Source of the DNA: Ochromonadaceae sp. CCMP2298 | Lineage: Eukaryota > Sar > Synurophyceae > Ochromonadales > Ochromonadaceae | Assembly: GCA_026770595.1 (NCBI GenBank) | Contig: MU634492.1 | Location: 1-11,862, forward strand | DNA: 11,862 nt | Reading direction: 5' to 3' | Shown: piece after piece, positions 7,928 to 11,862 of the stretch | How the letters are laid out: each line of letters opens with the position of its first letter | How positions within the stretch are numbered: the first letter of the stretch is position 1 | The notes under the pieces: model-generated | What the model saw: the letters and a program-made list of their open reading frames with translations, nothing else | Database searches by the model: none | What the model was told of the DNA's origin: nothing | Program-made: the position numbers and the translations under genes

Positions 7928-8467
7928 TGATTTATTGAGCTACTGGTTGTGCTATCTAGGTATTTACTCGATGGCACGCTCAGTGGCTCGATAGCTCATA
8001 GTTCATAGCTCACTTGTACAGATCAGTACCACAGCAGCTCATATAGAAGTTCATCTCATTGCATCGTAACAGACATACACCTATTAATGTACAAAAAAGA
8101 ACCATAAAGAGAACCAGACAACACCCTTCCATACTCACTCTTATTCTCTTATTTACAATCGCTACAGTACGTGCAGGGCTACTCGGACCGCCCGTTACCG
8201 CCCACTCCTTTTCTAATTAAGACATTGTCCTGTGGGGTTATACATACTGGAGCAATGCCGAGCTGTACAAGTACTGCGGAGCTCAAGGGGGGTGGGCAGC
8301 GCCTCTGCCTCTGAGCTGCTCTACCCTACTCTGCAGTAATACTGCTCCCGTGCGAGGTGCCTACATTTGACCTGCAAGGCACGTCAGAGAGGCCAAGGCC
8401 GCAGTCATATCGAGCCAATGATAACATATTCTTGTAACTCTACAGCTCCAATCGTCGCCCTCGGTTC
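7928..8467. other. Convergent intergenic region, no gene recognised
   Basis: The gap of 540 bases holds the 3' ends of the long plus-strand gene and of the small minus-strand gene. Just after the stop, short words such as ATAGCTCA recur (about 7990-8011). I found no RNA gene, element or coding sequence that I can support. Confidence 0.5.
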
Positions 8468-8677
8468 CTACTCTGTCGGCTCTTTGACCTTCTCCACCTT
8501 CACCTTCCTCTTCCCAATGAGAGATGCGTCGTCGAGAGATTGCTGGAAGGCAGCAGAGGGATCCCGTCCGGACACGACTTCGTATGCTAGGAACCCCGTC
8601 GCAACGACAGTACCTGTTACGAGGTACACCATTCCAAAAAGTCGGAAGTTCTGGCGGGTGAAGATTTTCCGATTCAT
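8468..8677 (-). CDS. Small single-pass membrane protein, 69 residues, unknown function
   Basis: The frame begins MNRKIFTRQNFRLFG and has a hydrophobic segment at about residues 14-36 (with GMVYLVTGTVVATGFLAYEV), then a polar tail ending in a Lys-rich GKRKVKVEKVKEPTE. The basic N-terminus, one membrane span and charged tail resemble small inner-membrane proteins of mitochondria or plastids, or a tail in the ER, but I recognise no family. The ATG has a favourable context (CGGCC before it). Overlapping frames on the other strand (8367-8786) have no protein-like pattern. Without conservation data the call rests on composition. Confidence 0.55.
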   Translation of the reverse strand: MNRKIFTRQNFRLFGMVYLVTGTVVATGFLAYEVVSGRDPSAAFQQSLDDASLIGKRKVKVEKVKEPTE

Positions 8678-8977
8678 GGCCGAGTGCTTGGATCGGGGAT
8701 GCGCGAGCCAGCGACGAAGTGCCGGAGGAGCGGGTGAGACTCAATGCGAAAACCTTGGGAGGCGATGTAGAGGTCCGCTGGAATGAAAGCTACTGTTTAG
8801 AAAGGAAAGGCTACGTAAAGAAGCCTCCAGACTGCTCCAGCAGGGTGGGGCAAGGGGAAATATCAACCTGTGTTCGAATCAATGACCGCCAAACACGCCT
8901 AAACAGGATGAGACACCGTTAGAATCATAGAACAAGTTTCTTCCGTTTGTGTTGTAGTAATAATATTATTAATATTT

Positions 8978-9008
8978 AGTACAGTAATATTGGTATTGCA
9001 CATCTTTT
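8978..9008. mobile_element. Possible relic related to the foldback element
   Basis: AGTACAGTAATA here is identical to the inner right arm of the element at 4013-4395 (read as reverse complement), and the following ATTGCACATCTTT is identical to the left arm (4148-4160). The order and spacing of the two words are the same as in the arms. The match fades on both sides, so this would be an old or diverged copy. Confidence 0.45.
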
Positions 9009-9088
9009 CGTTATAGTTTTTAAGGAGACCAGTACTGGTAGCAGGTGGCCGGCAGTTCTCGATCTCAGTAGAAAAAGCGCCTAAGATA

Positions 9089-9151
9089 TGAAAGGGTTAA
9101 ATGTTTCAGTTTCACTCATATAGTCGCTTTTGAGGAAAGTTAACCCTTTCA
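9089..9151. repeat. Perfect 12-base inverted repeat upstream of the EF-hand gene
   Basis: TGAAAGGGTTAA (9089-9100) and TTAACCCTTTCA (9140-9151) are exact reverse complements separated by 39 bases. They lie about 115 to 175 bases before the first ATG of the EF-hand gene. They could be paired binding sites or a hairpin; no known factor is implied. Confidence 0.65.
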
Positions 9152-9264
9152 CTCCACTTCAACTTGCAAATATTCCGTCCTTACCCCCAGCTCATGCAGC
9201 AGTGGGACTACTTAAGCTCACTGCTTTCTGTGGAGGGTTGCCTCCCCTCCGTTGCTGTGCGCCA

Positions 9265-9870
9265 ATGTCTCTTTCCTCGAATCGTCATAAATTTCCATCG
9301 AAAGCCGATCGCAGGTCGACGATGGGTTTGAATCAGGATGAAATCGATGGATGCAGAGAGGCTTTCCTCGCCTTTGATAAGGATAGAAGCGGGTTAATCG
9401 ATGTATGGTGAGGCCGAAGTCGTGCTTAATAATCTTCACCAACGTCTCTCTCTTTACGTGCCCCGTCTTACCCTGTTGCCCTCCACAGGGAGCTGCGCCA
9501 AGTGCTGGAGGCCATGGGTCAGCATCCAACGGAGGAGGAGCTATTCCAGATGATCAGCGAGGTAGACGAGAACATGTCAGGGTCGATCGACTTCGCCGAG
9601 TTTCTCAAGGTAATTGTGAACCAAAAGGAGAGAGCAGAGAACTTCGATGGCGATAGCGATATGGTCGACGCCTTCGTGGCTTGTGGAGGGCAACAGGATA
9701 AGACGGGGCACGTGAAGAGAGAGACGTTGGTGAAGATTATTAAGCACGACTTCGGACTCACCATCGATATAGAGGAACTCATCAACAAGATCGACACAGA
9801 CGGAAACGGGGAGATCGAGTTTGATGAATTTAAGACCCTCCTTTCTTGGCCAAATGATGGAACGTTATAG
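9265..9870 (+). CDS. Four-EF-hand calcium-binding protein (calmodulin/centrin/dynein light chain LC4-like), two exons
   Basis: Exons 9265-9407 and 9489-9870 give 174 residues; starting at the ATG at 9322 (better context) gives 155. The intron is GT-AG, phase 2, and its removal restores a canonical first EF loop across the junction: DKDRSGLIDV-WE (38-49). Loop 2 is DENMSGSIDFAE (74-85) and loop 4 DTDGNGEIEFDE (150-161), both with intact calcium ligands. Loop 3, around GQQDKTGHVKRET (115-127), is degenerate and probably does not bind calcium. The second half, FVACGGQQDKTG...FGLTIDIEELI, resembles flagellar outer-arm dynein light chain LC4-type proteins more than calmodulin, as judged from memory of the family, so an axonemal calcium sensor is possible. 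The intron is an inverted copy of part of exon 2, which is highly unusual. Confidence 0.88.
9405..9487 (-). repeat. Inverted copy of EF-hand exon 2 forming the gene's own intron
   Basis: Bases 9405-9487 are the reverse complement of 9682-9764 (codons for residues 113-140) at 80 of 83 positions with no gap. The copy carries the donor GTGAGG at 9408, because the antisense of the codons for Gly-Leu-Thr-Ile reads GGTGAGTCC. It also carries the pyrimidine-rich end CCTGTTGCCCTCCACA, because the antisense of the purine-rich coding piece is pyrimidine-rich. The acceptor G at 9488 lies just outside the copy. Its antisense translation shows the same peptide (GHVKRETLVKIIKHDFGL) that the exon encodes on the plus strand. 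Confidence 0.95.
9682..9764 (+). repeat. Source copy of the inverted duplication, within EF-hand exon 2
   Basis: This is the coding partner of the intron copy. Of the three differences, two would be synonymous in the coding frame (GTG/GTA Val and GGA/GGC Gly) and one would change Asp118 (GAT) to Gly (GGT). Between the two copies lie 194 bases, so the transcript could fold into an 83-base-pair stem with a 194-base loop containing the acceptor and EF-hand 2. Confidence 0.95.
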
Positions 9871-10238
9871 ATTTGAGTAACCATGGAGGCGTGTATACGT
9901 TGATAATCGGTACAGTAGGGAAGGTTGAGAGTTCTCATAATAATCCATTCTCGAAGCTCTCATTTCTGCGTTGACGGGACGGTAGTGTCGCCTTACAGCA
10001 GCAGCGTAGATTCCACGTTCCCTCGTTTCTGTTGCTTCATCTCGTTTTTCACATATCAGTTGATTCCTTGTAAAGGGATTAAAACAAAGTCCACTTTAAC
10101 AATCGCCGTTCTTAGCGCCGCTCTACAGCAGACTTATTAATTTCGATACAGGTATCTAATCTCTATCTACCGCGTACCATCGTCATCTATGGTAAATACC
10201 TGAACCTGTGTCGCGCTGGGCATACCGCAAAACAGCGC
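9871..10238. other. Convergent intergenic region between the EF-hand and ketoacyl synthase genes
   Basis: The 368-base gap contains both 3' ends. A small nested inverted repeat is present: CAGGTAT (10149-10155) with ATACCTG (10196-10202), and TACCAT with ATGGTA inside it. It could be a 3' hairpin, but the stems are short. No coding sequence or RNA gene is recognised. Confidence 0.5.
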
Positions 10239-11862
10239 CTAGATGCCGTACAGCGCGAGGGCTATCTGGGAGCCGAAGCCGGCCGCGAAACGCATGGCAT
10301 ATTTGCAGGGGTAGACGCCGCCTTTGCTGATCTTCAGGTCAGATCCCAGGTTCGGGTCGACGGAGCTGAAGTTGGCCACGGGCGGTACGCGGCCGGAGGT
10401 CAGCACCTCGCAGGCGACGACGTCTTCGAAGGACACGCCCATGGGGTGACCGGTGAAGCCCTTGGTGTTCAGGATCAGCAGGTCCTTGAGGTGCTCACCG
10501 AAGACCTGGCGCAGACCGTAGATCTGGAGAGAGAGGGATCGAATGAAGAGGGAGGGAGGGAGGGAGGAAGGGAAGAAATCTGAGTCAGGCATGCGTTCGA
10601 AGATACTATCGCGGACACTAGTCACCTCGTTCGCCGCGCAGGAAGACGAGGGCGAGGCGTGGGTGCCCGTTTCGTGGCTGAAGTAGACACCGTGCTTGGC
10701 GATCTCCTCGCGCGAGATGCCCTGCTCCTTCTCCACGCTGACTACGAATCGCTCCATCTCCTCCGCAATGTGCTTGCGGTCCATGGCTGCCCCGTGAAAG
10801 GCAGAGTTGGACACCAGCGTGCCCAACAGGCGGCAGCGGAAGGGCGAATCTGCAGGCACGGGCTTGTCGGGCACGGGAGGCAGGGCCATCGAGAGCAGGT
10901 GTCGCCTGCGCGCACCGTCCTCGCTCTCAAGGATCATGCCAATGCCCCCAGAGCCCAGGATCATCCCATCACGGCACTGATTGAAGGGCTTGGCGGCCTG
11001 CTGGGCGTCTGGGCATATGGTGGCTGCGCCCAGGATGCGGAAGCCGTTGCCCAGCCAGGGCATGAGGTTGTCCGACGAGGCGCTGTCGCCTGCGATGACG
11101 ATGACGCGCTCCGCCCGACCCACCTGGATCATGTCGTAGGCGAGGGCGATGGCTTGCGTGGCGCCTGTGCATGGATTACGGCGTAGGTGGGGTGCAGGGG
11201 TACAGTGGTGCGAGGGCGCGGGGAGAGATGCAGTGTAGTGGAGGGGATAGGTTAGGAGGCGCGCAGGTTGCGGGGGTGCGGTAAGATATACGAAGGGGTA
11301 CACAGGTGTTTCCTGTACCTGCGCAGGCAGCGTTAGTCTGCATATTAGGCCCGCGCGCCTTCACGATCTGCGCCAGCTGCGCGTTGCCCAGCACCAGCAC
11401 GCGGAAGAGGAACTTGCGGTCGAAGCTGTACGGCTCTGCAGCAGTGTCGACGTAGTTGGGCTCCGATGCTACCTTCTCAAGCTGCTGCAGGGCGGCCTCG
11501 CTGTCCGAGGAGAGCTGCCCCGCGCTGTCCTGCAGGCGCTTGCGCAGTTCGCCGATGATGCGCCCCACCTGCGCACCCGTTACGGACTTCGAGCTGAAGT
11601 AGCTCGACACCTCTGCTATCGCGGTGTCCAGCGCGGGGAAGGAGGTGGCATATACAATGCCCGTGGTGCTTTGCATGTGCTCGGGCAGCTCCCAGCCACT
11701 TGTGCCCTCGCCCACGCCGGTCACCAGGCGCGCATCCTTGAGCGCCTCCAGTCCCGCTGCGATGGACACCTGCACTGCGCGGTCCATGGTGGCGATGATG
11801 GACTCGCTGATACCGTACGTGGTGAGGTTTATCCGCCCCAAAGAGGCGCTGACGTTGATCGT
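10239..11862 (-). CDS. Beta-ketoacyl synthase domain protein, 5' end beyond the window
   Basis: On the minus strand the exons are 11862-11319 (open at the window edge), 11164-10626 and 10523-10239, giving 455 visible residues. The introns are 154 bases (phase 1) and 102 bases (phase 0). The thiolase-fold KS triad is complete: nucleophile Cys180 in TNAACAG, His345 in SHETGT (equivalent of HGTGT) and His387 in NTKGFTGHPMG, with Lys382. GSGGIGMILE (251-260) matches the glycine-rich strand typical of KS domains. Family reaction: decarboxylative Claisen condensation of malonyl-ACP with an acyl thioester in fatty acid or polyketide synthesis. The protein ends just after the KS fold, so it is either a stand-alone KS or the last domain of a larger synthase. 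NAACAG differs from the usual DTACSSS surroundings of classic FAS/PKS enzymes, so the exact substrate is uncertain. The first residues visible are T-I-N-V with no Met, so the start lies further right. Confidence 0.87.
10550..10564 (+). other. G-quadruplex-type motif in ketoacyl synthase intron 2
   Basis: Four GGG runs are separated by single A bases on the plus strand, the antisense of the gene. On the coding strand this is the CCCT-repeat pyrimidine tract before the acceptor. It can therefore serve as an ordinary splice signal in RNA; a quadruplex would form only in the DNA template strand. Confidence 0.6.
11165..11318 (-). other. Ketoacyl synthase intron 1, splitting the active-site motif
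   Basis: The donor is GCGCAG|GTACAG and the acceptor TGCACAG|GC. Splicing joins ...NAACA-G-ATQAIALAYDM, placing the junction two residues after the catalytic Cys. Retention would run into a stop codon after about 47 residues. The intron is C-rich on the coding strand. Confidence 0.85.

Larger units (their letters stand above)
8678..9264. other. Divergent intergenic region upstream of the EF-hand gene
   Basis: This stretch is the shared upstream region of the small membrane protein gene and the EF-hand gene. It contains a 14-base AT palindrome (8958-8971), a relic resembling the foldback element (8978-9008) and a perfect 12-base inverted repeat pair (9089-9100 and 9140-9151). An upstream ATG at 9194, out of frame with the EF-hand protein, could start a short upstream reading frame if it lies in the leader. 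No other gene is seen. Confidence 0.5.

Noticed and set aside
8860-8885. GTTCGAATC, resembling a tRNA T-loop
   Set aside because: The flanking bases cannot form the T stem and no acceptor, D or anticodon arms are present.
9218-9529. Minus-strand frame containing an EF-hand-like peptide (GHVKRETLVKIIKHDFGL)
   Set aside because: The peptide comes from the inverted copy in the intron; the rest of the frame is antisense of exon 1. It is not a second EF-hand gene.
10659-11186. 175-codon plus-strand frame opposite the ketoacyl synthase
   Set aside because: It overlaps catalytic exon sequence on the other strand and has no start context or domain pattern.

Overview
This window looks like nuclear DNA from a unicellular eukaryote. 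Four of the protein genes belong to eukaryotic families or are built from short spliced exons. The introns I can place are 62 to 154 bases long, all GT-AG. The gene set (ESCRT-III subunit, AGC kinase, EF-hand protein resembling axonemal dynein light chains, ketoacyl synthase of a protist type) would suit a flagellate protist or alga, possibly a stramenopile. That taxonomic guess is inference only.

Layout from left to right. A near-perfect 41-base palindrome opens the window. A three-exon VPS20/CHMP6 gene follows on the plus strand (256-1145). It converges on a six-exon AGC-type Ser/Thr kinase on the minus strand (3668-1510), whose last exon encodes a repetitive basic tail. The kinase diverges from a long single-exon alpha-solenoid-like gene of unrecognised function on the plus strand (4571-7927). 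Between those two lies a 383-base foldback element with 177-base terminal inverted repeats (4013-4395). A small membrane protein of 69 residues sits on the minus strand (8677-8468). A two-exon, four-EF-hand calcium-binding protein is on the plus strand (9265-9870). The window ends in the 3' part of a beta-ketoacyl synthase gene on the minus strand (11862-10239), which runs off the right edge.

The most striking observation is in the EF-hand gene. Its only intron (9408-9488) is almost entirely an inverted copy of a piece of its own downstream exon. Bases 9405-9487 match the reverse complement of 9682-9764 at 80 of 83 positions without gaps. The copy supplies the 5' splice site and the pyrimidine tract, and the acceptor AG is completed at the copy/flank junction. 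This looks like a recent intron gain by inverted duplication of coding sequence, and the pre-mRNA could fold into a long hairpin.

The genes do not form an obvious pathway. They alternate in strand (three convergent and two divergent junctions) with short gaps, as is usual in compact protist genomes. Other points of interest are the kinase activation loop (Asp where PKA has its phosphorylated Thr), the repeat-rich kinase tail, a tandem (NAGNAG) splice acceptor, a frame-preserving intron beside a catalytic His of the ketoacyl synthase, and a small diverged relative of the foldback element upstream of the EF-hand gene.
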